DNA from: Photobacterium salinisoli
Lineage (GTDB): Bacteria > Pseudomonadota > Gammaproteobacteria > Enterobacterales > Vibrionaceae
Length of the DNA stretch: 64,000 bases
Direction: 5' to 3'
NCBI RefSeq assembly: GCF_003614885.1
Contig: NZ_QZMS01000011.1
Coordinates: 62,001-126,000, forward strand
Shown: positions 27,601-37,800 of the stretch, piece after piece
Layout: every line of letters starts with the position of its first letter
Position numbering within the stretch: the stretch's first letter is position 1
Notes under the pieces: generated by a model
Seen by the model: the letters and a program-made list of their open reading frames with translations, nothing else
Told to the model about the DNA's origin: nothing
Databases searched by the model: none
Translations under genes and position numbers: made by a program

Positions 27601-28878
27601 TTAGATAGCGAGCTTGTCGCGTAAGTTGTAGTAAGCGGCCCCAAGCGCCGTAAACGGCACCTGGAAATGGCGCCCGCCCGGGAAGGCGTAATGACGCAGA
27701 GACGCAAATGCATCAAAACGCTCAGCATGACCGGTTAGCGCTTCAGCCAGCAGTTTGCCGGCAAGATGCGTGCAGGTAATGCCATGGCCGCTGTATCCTT
27801 GCAGGTAGTAAATGTTGTCAGCAAAACTGCCAAATTGCGGCATACGTGAATAAGTCAGCAGGAAGTTACCGGTCCAGGCAAAGTCCAGTTTCACGCCTTT
27901 TAACTGAGGGAATACTTTTTCCATCTTGGGACGGATCAGTTTCTCTACGTTTGCCGGATCTCGTGCGCCGTACACCACACCGCCGCCAAACAGCATGCGG
28001 TTGTCGCCGGTAATGCGGAAGTAATCCAGCAGGTAATTGCAGTCTTCTACACAGTAACGTTGCGGTAACAGCTCATCGCACAGTGCATCTGACAGTTGTT
28101 CCGTTGTGACCACCTGCGTGCCGCATGGAATGGCTTTATTGCTGATATTTGGCGCCAGACCACCCAGATAAGCATTACCGGCCAGTACCATATATTGCGC
28201 TTTTACCGAGCCCTGGCCCGTATGGGCAACAGGTTTGGCACCTTTTTCGATTCGGGTAACGGCTGACTGTTCAAAAATCTGTCCGCCCATCTGAATAATG
28301 GCTTCGGCTTCACCCAGCGCCAGATTGAGCGAATGAATATGGCCACCACGCATATCCAGCAAACCGCCTTCGTAGACGTCAGTGCCCACCATAGTTTGCA
28401 GTTCAGCTTTGTCGAGCAGCGTCAGTTCCTTGTTGCCGTAACGTTCCCAGTTAGCTTTATGGTGTTTCAGTCCTTCAAACTGCTTTTTGTTTACCGCGGT
28501 GAACAAACCGCCCTGGCGGTGATCACAGTCGATGTTAAATTCTTCAATCAGGCCGCGAATGATATCGCCACCCTCAAAAATCATGCTGCACAGTGCATCT
28601 GAGGTCTTTTTGTCGTAACGTTTCTCGATGACATCCACATCGCGGCTGTAACTGTTGACGATTTGGCCGCCGTTACGGCCAGTTGCGCCAAAGCCCACTT
28701 TGGCACTTTCGAGGACCACAACTTTAAAGCCTTTTTTCGCCAGGTGCAGCGCAGATGACAGGCCACTGAAACCTGCACCAACAATACAGACATCACATTC
28801 GATATTGTCAGTGAGCGTTGGAAACTCGCGGGTATAGTTCGCCGTAGCGGCGTAGAAAGAACCGGTATGATTAATCAC
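27601..28878 (-). CDS. puuB: Gamma-glutamylputrescine oxidoreductase
   Basis: FAD-dependent oxidase of 425 residues (DadA-like) oxidising gamma-glutamylputrescine to the aldehyde. The dinucleotide motif is CIVGAGFSGLSSALHLAKKG near residue 30, with GATGRNGGQIVNSYSRDVD after it and YLQGYSGHGITCTHLAGKLL near the C-terminus. It lies between puuC and aguB in one leftward operon. Confidence 0.93.
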   Translation of the reverse strand: MINHTGSFYAATANYTREFPTLTDNIECDVCIVGAGFSGLSSALHLAKKGFKVVVLESAKVGFGATGRNGGQIVNSYSRDVDVIEKRYDKKTSDALCSMIFEGGDIIRGLIEEFNIDCDHRQGGLFTAVNKKQFEGLKHHKANWERYGNKELTLLDKAELQTMVGTDVYEGGLLDMRGGHIHSLNLALGEAEAIIQMGGQIFEQSAVTRIEKGAKPVAHTGQGSVKAQYMVLAGNAYLGGLAPNISNKAIPCGTQVVTTEQLSDALCDELLPQRYCVEDCNYLLDYFRITGDNRMLFGGGVVYGARDPANVEKLIRPKMEKVFPQLKGVKLDFAWTGNFLLTYSRMPQFGSFADNIYYLQGYSGHGITCTHLAGKLLAEALTGHAERFDAFASLRHYAFPGGRHFQVPFTALGAAYYNLRDKLAI

Positions 28879-28890
28879 AGTAAACTCCTT

Positions 28891-30378
28891 TTAGTACGAC
28901 TCAAGACGAAGCCAAGTGGTTTTCACCTCTGTGAACTTCTCCAGGGCATGCAGTGATTTATCCCGACCATTGCCGCTTTGTTTAAAGCCGCCAAACGGAA
29001 CTGTCATGTCACCTTCGTTGTAGTTATTAATCCAGACCGAACCAGCCTGAAGCTGACGGGCAACCCGATGCGCACGATCCAGATCGGACGTCCACAACGC
29101 GGCACCCAGCCCATAGGGGGAATCATTGGCAATCGCAATCGCCTCTTCCTCTGTACTGAACGGAATCACGCACAACACAGGACCAAAAATTTCTTCACGG
29201 GCAACCGCCATGTCATTGCTGACATCCCCTAATACCACAGGTGCAACAAAGGCACCTTGCCCTGCTATATCGCCGCCACACAGCACCTTGGCGCCAGCTG
29301 CTTCACCTTTGGCAACATAGTCCAGCACTTTGGCTTTGTGCTCCTGGTCGATCAGTGCACCCATCGACGACGCCGGATCGAGCGGATCTTTTGGGGAAAA
29401 AGCGTGTGATGCCTCGATGACTTTCGCGACAAACGCCTCTTTTATACTTTCATGTACCAGCAACCGCGTTGCTGCAACACAGACTTCGCCCTGGTTGTAG
29501 AAGCAGCCTGCTGCGGTTTCTGCCGCGGCTTTGTCCAGATTCTTGTAATCTGCAAACACGATGTTGGCATTTTTACCGCCCGCTTCGGCCCAGACACGTT
29601 TCATGTTGGATTCACCAGAGCACACCATCAGTTGACGGGCTACCCGGGTTGAACCGGTGAAGGTTATGCAATCCACATCTTCATGGCGCGCCAGGGCATC
29701 GCCCACTTCATGGCCGAATCCAGGTAACACTTGGAATACGCCATCAGGAATACCTGCTTGTTTCGCCAGTTTGCCAAGATGAATTGCGGTTAACGGTGAC
29801 TTTTCTGATGGCTTGAGAATCACGCTGTTCCCTGCCGCGAGTGCCGGCCCCAGCTTCCAGCAGGCCAGCCAGAGCGGAAAGTTCCAGGGTACGATGGCGG
29901 CTACAACACCAATGGCCTGATGCGTGATATAGGCATGGACATTGACTTCCGTGGGGGCCACTTCGCCATAGGTTTTATCTATCGCTTCGGCGTACCAGCG
30001 AATGGCCGCAGCAGCGCCGGGAATGTCGGTACTGAAACTGTGACTGATAGGTTTACCGGTATCCAGAGTTTCCAGCAGTGCCAGGATTTCCCGCTCCTGG
30101 TCGATCAGGTCGGCGAATGCCAGTAACACCTTTTTTCTCTGTGCCGGGCTTTGATCCTGCCAGTCTCCGCGGTTAAAGGCACTTCTGGCCATCTCAACAG
30201 CAATTGCTGCATCCTTTGCATCACAGCGGGCAACATCAACAAGATGCTCATCTGTCGCAGGGTTAATGACAGCAAAGGTGTTACCACTCTGGGCATGCTG
30301 GTATTTCCCATGTATGAATGCCCTGGCTTCAATTTCTATCTGCTGTTTTAGTGCTGTCCATTGCTGTTGAGTGTTCAT
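28891..30378 (-). CDS. puuC: Gamma-glutamyl-gamma-aminobutyraldehyde dehydrogenase
   Basis: Aldehyde dehydrogenase of 495 residues. IVPWNFPLWLACWKLGPALA, ITFTGSTRVARQLM, the Glu of VWAEAGGKNANIVF and the Cys of YNQGEVCVAATRLLV are the expected catalytic blocks, and the C-terminus SLHALEKFTEVKTTWLRL fits PuuC. It follows puuR by 24 bases and precedes puuB by 12. Confidence 0.93.
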   Translation of the reverse strand: MNTQQQWTALKQQIEIEARAFIHGKYQHAQSGNTFAVINPATDEHLVDVARCDAKDAAIAVEMARSAFNRGDWQDQSPAQRKKVLLAFADLIDQEREILALLETLDTGKPISHSFSTDIPGAAAAIRWYAEAIDKTYGEVAPTEVNVHAYITHQAIGVVAAIVPWNFPLWLACWKLGPALAAGNSVILKPSEKSPLTAIHLGKLAKQAGIPDGVFQVLPGFGHEVGDALARHEDVDCITFTGSTRVARQLMVCSGESNMKRVWAEAGGKNANIVFADYKNLDKAAAETAAGCFYNQGEVCVAATRLLVHESIKEAFVAKVIEASHAFSPKDPLDPASSMGALIDQEHKAKVLDYVAKGEAAGAKVLCGGDIAGQGAFVAPVVLGDVSNDMAVAREEIFGPVLCVIPFSTEEEAIAIANDSPYGLGAALWTSDLDRAHRVARQLQAGSVWINNYNEGDMTVPFGGFKQSGNGRDKSLHALEKFTEVKTTWLRLESY

Positions 30379-30402
30379 ACGCCTTCCTTTTGGGTGTGGA
30401 CG

Positions 30403-30960
30403 TCAGAAACTTGCTGGAGTATGTGCGCTGACAATCCGGCAAAGTTTGTCCGTTCTGTTGGTAAACTTGTGAGGAATACTGGTATCAAACAGGTAACTTT
30501 CCCCTTCGTGGATAACGTAGTTTTTGTCACCCAACGTCAGTTCTATTTCCCCTTCCAATACCGTACCGCTTTCCTCACCTTCGTGTTTAATACTTATCAG
30601 TCCTGTGCTCGAATGAGGCTGGTAGACCTCAATCAAAAAGCCCATTTGTCTGTCTTTGCGGCCGTCGCAGACCAATTTCATTGAAACTTGCTCGTTGCCC
30701 ATTTCAATGAGCTGATCAGGCTTAATCACCACCGGACGCTCATCAAATGCCTGATCTTGTGTAAAAAATTCAGACAAGGACATATCAAACACTTTCACTA
30801 TCTTATGTAATGAACTGACGGACGGGCTCACCTTGCTGTTCTCGATTGACGAGATAGCGCTGTGAGTGATATCGGCTTTTTCTGCCAGTTCACGCTGAGA
30901 CAATTTGTATTCTTTTCTTAGCTGTGCGATTTTTTTACCAATTGAGTCAGTTTCCATCAT
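30403..30960 (-). CDS. puuR: Transcriptional regulator PuuR (HTH plus cupin)
   Basis: Protein of 185 residues with an N-terminal XRE helix-turn-helix (LSQRELAEKADITHSAISSI) and a C-terminal cupin domain (EGEIELTLGDKNYVIHEGES). In the known family it represses polyamine catabolic genes and is released by putrescine. It overlaps puuD by 14 bases, so both are cotranscribed. The palindromes at 31731 and 31816 are its likely targets. Confidence 0.92.
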   Translation of the reverse strand: MMETDSIGKKIAQLRKEYKLSQRELAEKADITHSAISSIENSKVSPSVSSLHKIVKVFDMSLSEFFTQDQAFDERPVVIKPDQLIEMGNEQVSMKLVCDGRKDRQMGFLIEVYQPHSSTGLISIKHEGEESGTVLEGEIELTLGDKNYVIHEGESYLFDTSIPHKFTNRTDKLCRIVSAHTPASF

Positions 30961-31711
30961 AGAGGCTCCTTCGTTTTGAAGCCGATATCATAAACTGATC
31001 AAACAAAATTCGTGAAAAATGGTTTTCAGTCGCTTGCCATTCTGGGTGCCACTGCACACCGATGAAGAATGGATGCGCTTGTAAACTAAAGGCTTCAATC
31101 AAACCATCCGGTGCAACCGCTTCCACGGTAAGACTCGGCGCCAGTTGATTAACCCCCTGTCCGTGCAGAGAGTTCACTTCAATGTTATCCAGCGGTGCCA
31201 ACCACTCAGCGAAGGTGCCGTTGTCAGAAATATTTACCGGATGAGCCGGTGAATACTTGATGACCATGTCATTCAGGGGACTTTCCCTGTGGTCGTTAAA
31301 GCCTTCAACTTCATGCACTTTCGGGTGCAGTGACCCGCCAAGCGCTACATTCATCTCTTGAAATCCGCGGCAGATACCAAGGATAGGCACGTTCTCTTTG
31401 ATACAGGTGTCTATCAGTACAAATGACAAGGCATCCCGGCCTTCATCTTTCTTTGGTTCGTCATGCTCTGCACCGTAACGCGCCGGTGCAACGTTTGAGT
31501 GGCTGCCGGTCAGCAGTACACCGTCGACTAAGCCAATCAGTTGCTTGATTTCTTCAGCAGTAGAACCCGCCGGAAACAGTACTGGGTTGGCACCGAACTG
31601 CTTAATCGCATGAAGATAGAACTCATTAACACTTTGAATGCCATAGCCTTCCAGTGATTTTTTGCAGCATACAACGCCAATTACCGGTCCAGCTTTTGTT
31701 GAGTTCATCAT
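30947..31711 (-). CDS. puuD: Gamma-glutamyl-GABA hydrolase
   Basis: Class I glutamine amidotransferase-like hydrolase of 254 residues releasing GABA. The nucleophile cysteine is in VPILGICRGFQEMNVALGGS and the catalytic His-x-Glu in GVQWHPEWQA. GGAGAG precedes ATG 31711. It is first in the leftward operon, divergent from puuA. Confidence 0.94.
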   Translation of the reverse strand: MMNSTKAGPVIGVVCCKKSLEGYGIQSVNEFYLHAIKQFGANPVLFPAGSTAEEIKQLIGLVDGVLLTGSHSNVAPARYGAEHDEPKKDEGRDALSFVLIDTCIKENVPILGICRGFQEMNVALGGSLHPKVHEVEGFNDHRESPLNDMVIKYSPAHPVNISDNGTFAEWLAPLDNIEVNSLHGQGVNQLAPSLTVEAVAPDGLIEAFSLQAHPFFIGVQWHPEWQATENHFSRILFDQFMISASKRRSLYDGN

Positions 31712-31730
31712 GGTCTCTCCTGCCATCAGT

Positions 31731-31840
31731 GTTCGATTTATTGAACAAACCTAGCTTAGAGCACTAAGGGAAATCAACCTGCAATTTACAAAATTGTTAC
31801 TAAAATTTGATCAACGTTCGATATTTCGAACATTTTGAAC
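31731..31840. promoter_or_regulatory. Candidate PuuR operators in the divergent puuD-puuA promoter region
   Basis: Two 16-bp palindromic sites of identical layout, GTTC-N8-GAAC: GTTCGATTTATTGAAC at 31731-31746 and GTTCGATATTTCGAAC at 31816-31831, exactly 85 bases apart. A further TGAAC half-site ends at 31840. E. coli PuuR boxes also contain TGAACA, which supports the assignment. Confidence 0.65.
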
Positions 31841-31912
31841 ACAATTATTGCCATTTCTCGTTCATCTGTTAAATATAAGTTACAGGATGTATCCACACGA
31901 GGTGTTTCGTGA

Positions 31913-33259
31913 ATGAACGGATTTAAAGAAGAAGTTAAAAATTTTAAACAAAAGTGGCCAGAGATCAGGTTTGTTGATTTGCTCTTTACCGACATCAACG
32001 CCACGCCTAGAGGCAAACGTATTCCAGTCGAAGCGGTTGAAAAAATTGAGAAAGGTGTTTACTTGCCTCTCTCGACTATCTCGCTAAGCATTGAAGGGAA
32101 TGTGGTTGAGGAAGCGGGACTCGGCGAGGCACTGGGTGAACCAGACCATATCTGTTACCCGGTACCAGGCACACTGACCACCACCTTTAATCCTGAAGTC
32201 GGCCAAGTCATGCTGACAATGATGGATGAATCAGGAAACCGGCCGACGGATCTTTGTATACGCTCTGTGCTGGTGAACTTGCTTGAGCAGCTTAACCAAC
32301 GCGGACAGTTCCCGGTCGTTGCGATTGAGCTTGAGTTTTATCTGCTGGATAAAAATCGCGGTACACATGGGGCAATCCAGCCACCTCTGAACCCAATCCA
32401 CCATGACAGAGAATACCGTTCTGACGTATACAACGTAGAAAACCTGGATGATTATTCCGCGTTTTTACGAGATCTCAATGACGCTGCGGTTGCTCAGGGA
32501 TTGAATACTTCAGGCGCACTGTCGGAATCGGCACCGGGTCAGTTCGAGATCAACTTTAACCACCAGCAAGATGTCGTTAATGCCTGTGATCAGGTCATTC
32601 TAGCGAAGCGGTTGATTCGTCAGGTCGCTCAGGCCCATGATTTCGATGTGACTTTCATGGCCAAGCCCTATGCTGACGAAGCCGGTAACGGCAAACACAT
32701 GCATCTGAGTGTGGTCGATAAAGACGGCAGGAACCTGTTTTCCGATCAGGAAGGCGAAGCCAGCCCGTTTTATTATCAGACACTGGCCGCCATGCTGGCC
32801 ATGATGCCGGATTCCATGGCACTGCTTTGCCCGAACGTGAATTCATACCGCCGTTTCTCGGCCTCTATGTACACACCCACACATGCCAACTGGGGAGAAA
32901 ACCACCGCGGGGTTGCACTCAGAATACCAATGAGTGACAGCCACAACCGCCGTATTGAACATCGTATCGCTGGAGCAGACGTCAACCCGTATGTGCTTGC
33001 TTCAGTACTCTTGGCTGGCTTGCTTGCCAGCGAACGTTTTACTTTTGATCAATGCCCACCACAACTGGCAGACAATGCGGTAGAGTTACCTCTTCGCATG
33101 CCGGACGCACTAATAAAGCTTGCATCAAGCGAGCTAATGTCGATGTACCTACCGCAATCATTTATCTCGCTTTATCTAGCATGCAAGCAACGTGAACTGG
33201 CGGACTTTGAAAAAGCCGTCACGCCACTGGAAATTGAGTGGATGCTTCATTCAGCGTAA
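31913..33259 (+). CDS. puuA: Gamma-glutamylputrescine synthetase (glutamine synthetase family)
   Basis: ATP-dependent ligase of 448 residues joining glutamate to putrescine. The glutamine-synthetase fold is shown by FPVVAIELEFYLLDKNRG, SESAPGQFEINFNH, FMAKPYADEAGNGKHMHLS and NSYRRFSASMYTPTHANWG. GAGG lies about 9 bases before ATG 31913. It is divergent from puuD and followed by the NhaC-type transporter. Confidence 0.92.
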   Translation: MNGFKEEVKNFKQKWPEIRFVDLLFTDINATPRGKRIPVEAVEKIEKGVYLPLSTISLSIEGNVVEEAGLGEALGEPDHICYPVPGTLTTTFNPEVGQVMLTMMDESGNRPTDLCIRSVLVNLLEQLNQRGQFPVVAIELEFYLLDKNRGTHGAIQPPLNPIHHDREYRSDVYNVENLDDYSAFLRDLNDAAVAQGLNTSGALSESAPGQFEINFNHQQDVVNACDQVILAKRLIRQVAQAHDFDVTFMAKPYADEAGNGKHMHLSVVDKDGRNLFSDQEGEASPFYYQTLAAMLAMMPDSMALLCPNVNSYRRFSASMYTPTHANWGENHRGVALRIPMSDSHNRRIEHRIAGADVNPYVLASVLLAGLLASERFTFDQCPPQLADNAVELPLRMPDALIKLASSELMSMYLPQSFISLYLACKQRELADFEKAVTPLEIEWMLHSA

Positions 33260-33285
33260 CTGAAAGATAGGAAAGGAATTCTTGT

Positions 33286-34761
33286 ATGACAGTGAAAACA
33301 CCTGCATTAGATGCGCCGCAGAAGCCAAATGCGAAGAGCATGTCGGCTATTCTGGCCATTGCTGGCATCATCGGCACTTTTGCCATGATTGGTAACACCC
33401 ATGAGACCGGAACGCCTTATGGCTGGTACAGTTTATTACCGACCCTTTTTGTTCTGGCTGTGGCGTTACTGACTCACCGCACCGTCGAGGCTCTGTTCAG
33501 TGGAGCAATCGCGGGTCTGATCATGATCGATCCTCAGCAAATCGTCGGTAATGTCGTCGATATGTCGATGACAGTCATGATGGATGAAACCATTGCCTGG
33601 CTGATTCTGGTCTGTGGCTTAATGGGCGGTTTGATTACCATGCTGGAAAAAGGCGGCAGTATCCTGAGTTTCAGTGAAGCTTTGGTCACTAAAGTCAAAA
33701 GCAAACGCCAGTCAATGGTGCTGACCTTCGTTTTGGGTATTCTGGTCTTCATTGATGACTACCTGAATGCGATTGCGATTTCATCATCGATGAAGCGCAT
33801 TACAGACAGCTACAAAATCTCCCGTGAGAAACTGGCTTATCTGGTCGACTCCACTGCCGCACCGGTTTGTATCCTGCTGCCGATTTCCACCTGGGCTATT
33901 TTCTTCAGCTCACTGCTGGAAGATAACGACATTGCCGAAGCCGGCAAAGGGATCACGGCCTATATGGAGGCGATTCCTTACATGGCATACGGCTGGGTAA
34001 CACTGCTGGTTGTATTCTTGGTGGCGACTGGAAAGATCCCTGATTTGGGCGCGATGAAGGCCGCAGAAAAACGAGCACAGAATGGCCAGGTGCAACCTGA
34101 CGGTGGCGTTGACATTGCGCTGGGTGAAGATGTGAAAGCGCATCCTAACTCAACCATTGGCGTGCTGAACTTTGCCTTGCCTATGATAGTGCTGGTTGCC
34201 GCAAGCTGGTATTTCGATATTGATTTGCTGGCTGGTGTCTTCGTTGCCATGATTTTCACCATGTTCCTGTATGGCGTACAACGCCTGATGCCGGTGAACA
34301 CCATGTTTGAGGCTGTCTATGACGGTATCAAAATCATGATGCTACCTCTGGCAACCGTTATCGCCGGTTTCATGCTGAAAAACGTCAATGACCAGTTGGG
34401 CCTGACAACGTATGTCATCGAAACCGTATCGCCTTACCTGTCGGCACAAATGTTCCCTGCAATCATCTTCCTTGTGATGGCAGCCCTGGTCTTTGCGACC
34501 GCATCATCCTGGGGGCTGTTTGCAGTCGCCATGCCGATTGTATTCCCGCTGGGTGCGCATTTGGGTGTACCGGTCTCTATCACCATCGGTGCCCTGCTGT
34601 CAGCGTCTGCAGCCGGCAGTCACTCATGCTTCTTCAGTGACTCAACGGTGCTTTCTGCACAAGGCAGTGGCTGTACCGCTATGCAGCACGCACTGACTCA
34701 GATCCCTTATGCACTGATTGGTATTGTTGCAACCGCTGTGTTCTTCCTGGTTATCGCCTGA
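33286..34761 (+). CDS. NhaC-type Na+/H+ antiporter family protein, possible polyamine or amino acid carrier
   Basis: Inner-membrane protein of 491 residues with about twelve hydrophobic segments. LGILVFIDDYLNAIAISSSM and KLAYLVDSTAAPVCILLPIS are hallmarks of the NhaC family, and SAAGSHSCFFSDSTVLSAQG matches the second repeat. Located 26 bases after puuA and followed by a terminator, so it is probably cotranscribed. A role in putrescine, agmatine or GABA exchange is inference from context. Confidence 0.82.
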   Translation: MTVKTPALDAPQKPNAKSMSAILAIAGIIGTFAMIGNTHETGTPYGWYSLLPTLFVLAVALLTHRTVEALFSGAIAGLIMIDPQQIVGNVVDMSMTVMMDETIAWLILVCGLMGGLITMLEKGGSILSFSEALVTKVKSKRQSMVLTFVLGILVFIDDYLNAIAISSSMKRITDSYKISREKLAYLVDSTAAPVCILLPISTWAIFFSSLLEDNDIAEAGKGITAYMEAIPYMAYGWVTLLVVFLVATGKIPDLGAMKAAEKRAQNGQVQPDGGVDIALGEDVKAHPNSTIGVLNFALPMIVLVAASWYFDIDLLAGVFVAMIFTMFLYGVQRLMPVNTMFEAVYDGIKIMMLPLATVIAGFMLKNVNDQLGLTTYVIETVSPYLSAQMFPAIIFLVMAALVFATASSWGLFAVAMPIVFPLGAHLGVPVSITIGALLSASAAGSHSCFFSDSTVLSAQGSGCTAMQHALTQIPYALIGIVATAVFFLVIA

Positions 34762-34803
34762 TAACCATGCACGCCTGATAACAATGCAACACCCTAGCCC
34801 AAG

Positions 34804-34841
34804 AAAAACCGCCACCCTTAACAAGGTGGCGGTTCTTTTTA
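34804..34841 (+). terminator. Rho-independent terminator after the puuA operon
   Basis: AACCGCCACC (34807-34816) pairs with GGTGGCGGTT (34825-34834), followed by CTTTTT. Confidence 0.92.
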
Positions 34842-34888
34842 TGATTCGCAGATGAGCAAATCCGATCAGTACAGAACAAGCCGGATCG

Positions 34889-37800
34889 TTAACTGACTTT
34901 TTCCAGCGATTTCACTTCTTCATCGTCATCTATCATTGCATCATCAATGAAATGCGGTGAGTTATTGCTGTTTGCTTTGTCTTTCCTACGCTGCTGGCGA
35001 TGAACGCCCAGCGCCAGCATGCAAGGGGTGATGACCAGCGTCAAAACTGTTGCAAAGGCCAATCCTCCCGCCACCGCAGTGGCAAGCTGTGCCCACATTT
35101 GCGTGGACGGCGCGCCGAACTCCACCTTACGCTGTATCAGATCTACATTTACCATCATTACCATAGGCATCAAACCTAAAATGGTGGTGACCGTTGTCAT
35201 CAAGACAGGACGCAAACGCTGGGCACCGGTGCGAAGAATCGCTTCAATCGCCTCCATACCCTGGTTTCTGAGAACGTTATAAGTATCAATCAGAACAATA
35301 TTGTTATTCACCACAATCCCGGCCAGCGAGATGATACCTATCCCGGACATCACTATGCCGAACGGCTGGTTAAACACCAGCATCCCAAGCAGTACGCCAA
35401 CTGTTGAGAACAACACAGCAGTCAGAATCAGAAAAGCCTGGTAGAAAGAGTTAAACTGCGTCACCAGAATAATCGCCATCACGGCCATCGCAATCAGGAA
35501 GGCTTTACTCAGGAAGGCCGAGGCTTTTTCCTGCTCTTCATTCTCCCCTCTGAGCGTAATCTGCACCCTGGGATCCAGCCCCAACTCGGGTAGTCGCGCC
35601 ATGACTTCGGGAATAACTTTACTTAAGTTGTAACCGGGCGCCATGTCAGCCGTCACAGACAGCGCCTGCCGTCCATCCACTTTCTTGATGGTATCCAGTT
35701 TGTTGGCAGCCTCAAGTGTACTGAAATTACTGAGCGGAATTTGCCCCTGCGCCGTTTTCAGGCGAAGCTCTTCCAGGCGGGTAATATGCCGGTACTGTTC
35801 CGGAAAGCGCACACGAATATCCATTTCATCATCAACGTCATCAGCCCGGTATTCGCCGAGCGTTAACCCTGTTGTGACAAACTGAACATTATTACCCACC
35901 AAAGTGGCATCTGCGCCAAACCGCGCGGCATCGGCCCTATCCACTTTGATCTGCCATTCGATACCCGGTTTAGGTCCGGTATCATCAATGTTGGTAAAGG
36001 CAGGGTTGGATTCCAGCTCCTTGCGTACTTTCGCAACAGTGTCTTTGAGCAGCTCAGGAAAACGCGAGCTGATTTGCAGGTTGATATCTTTATCACCTGT
36101 CGGAGGGCCAGCCTGATCTTGTCGCACTTCAATTTCCAGCCCGGCAAGCCCGCCCGTGCGCTGCTTAATCTCTTCGATCGTTTCCGCCGCCGGACGTCTG
36201 TCCTGCCAGTCAATCAGGTTAACCCGGAGCATACCAATCTGGTCATCGCCACCCGAACGCGCATACAGGGTTTCTACCTCTGGTAAGTTCACGATCTGGC
36301 GTTCCACCTCTTGGATCAGGCGATCTTTTTCTTCAATTGAGAGATCGCCCTGAGACCGAATGACTATATTAAACCCTTCAGGTTCTACCTCAGGAAAGAA
36401 TTCCGTTCCATTGCCGGCTTTACCGTAAAGTAGAATAACCGCAAACGAGAACGCCAACGCGCCGAATAATACCCGCCATGGCCGCTTGACTGCCGCTTTA
36501 AGTACCCGGACATAATGACCGGTGAAACCTGGCAGGTGCTCAATATCCCCTTCTTCAGCTTCGATCAGCTGCTGACGTTTTTCAGCAGAGATGGGGCGCG
36601 GCTTACCAAACAAGCCCCCTAATGTCGGCACAAAAATCAATGCCATCGCCAAAGAGGCAACTAAGGTCATGATCAGCGTCAATGGCAGAAACTTCATGAA
36701 CTCGCCCATGATGCCTGGCCAGAAGAGTAACGGTCCAAAAGCGGCCAGCGTTGTTGCGGTGGAAGCAATGATCGGCCATGCCATACGCTTCGAGGCCTTT
36801 TTATAGGCTTCATAGCGCGGCGTGCCTTCACTCATTTCACGGTCGGCGTATTCAGTGACCACGATGGCGCCGTCTACCAGCATGCCAACAGCCATGATCA
36901 GGGCAAAGAGCACCACCATGTTGACCGTATAACCCAGCACAGCCAATGCCAGAATCCCGGTCAGGAATGAGCCGGGGATAGCAATACCCACCAGCAATGC
37001 CGTTCGTGCACCAAGAATGGCGATAATGACAATAACTACCAGTAAAATGGCAGACAGCACATTGTTTTGCAGATCATTCAACATGGTTTTGACATGTTTT
37101 GACTGATCGCCGGTGTAATCCACCGTAATGGTTGGCGGCCAGAATTCGCGTTCTTGCTCAATCAGCGCTTTCACGCCTTCGACCGTCTTAATGATATTTT
37201 CGCCCGGCCGCTTTTTGACTTCCAGCGACACCGCAGGTTTACCGTTCACGCGGGCATAGGATTCTGCGTCCTTAAATGTCCGGCGAACGGTCGCCACATC
37301 ACCAAATGTAATCACTTTATCGCCAGACACTTTAACCGGCATTTCCATCACATCTTTGATATTGTCAAAGACCGATGGCAGCTTGATCGGAAACCGTCCC
37401 TGTCCGCTGTCGAGCGTACCTGCCGCCACAAGCCGATTATTACGCGATATCAGATTATAAATATCTTGTTGATCCAGATCGTAGCTTTCCATCAGCAGCG
37501 GATCGACCAGAATCTCAATCATGTCTTCCCGATCACCACCGATATCCACTTCCAGCACTTCCCGCATGCTTTCAAGCTTATCTTTCAGATCGCGGGCGAT
37601 AGTAATTAGCGCCCTCTCTGGCGCTGTGCCCGACAACATGACTGTGATGGCCGGGTTTTCAGAAGCCATGGTGACTTCATTAACCGTCGGCTCGTCTGTG
37701 CCGTCCGGCAATTTCGCCTTTGCCAGACTCACTTTCTCGCGGACATCCGCTAAAGCACTGTTGGTATCGGCCCCGGCCACAAATTCCAGCAATACCGAAC

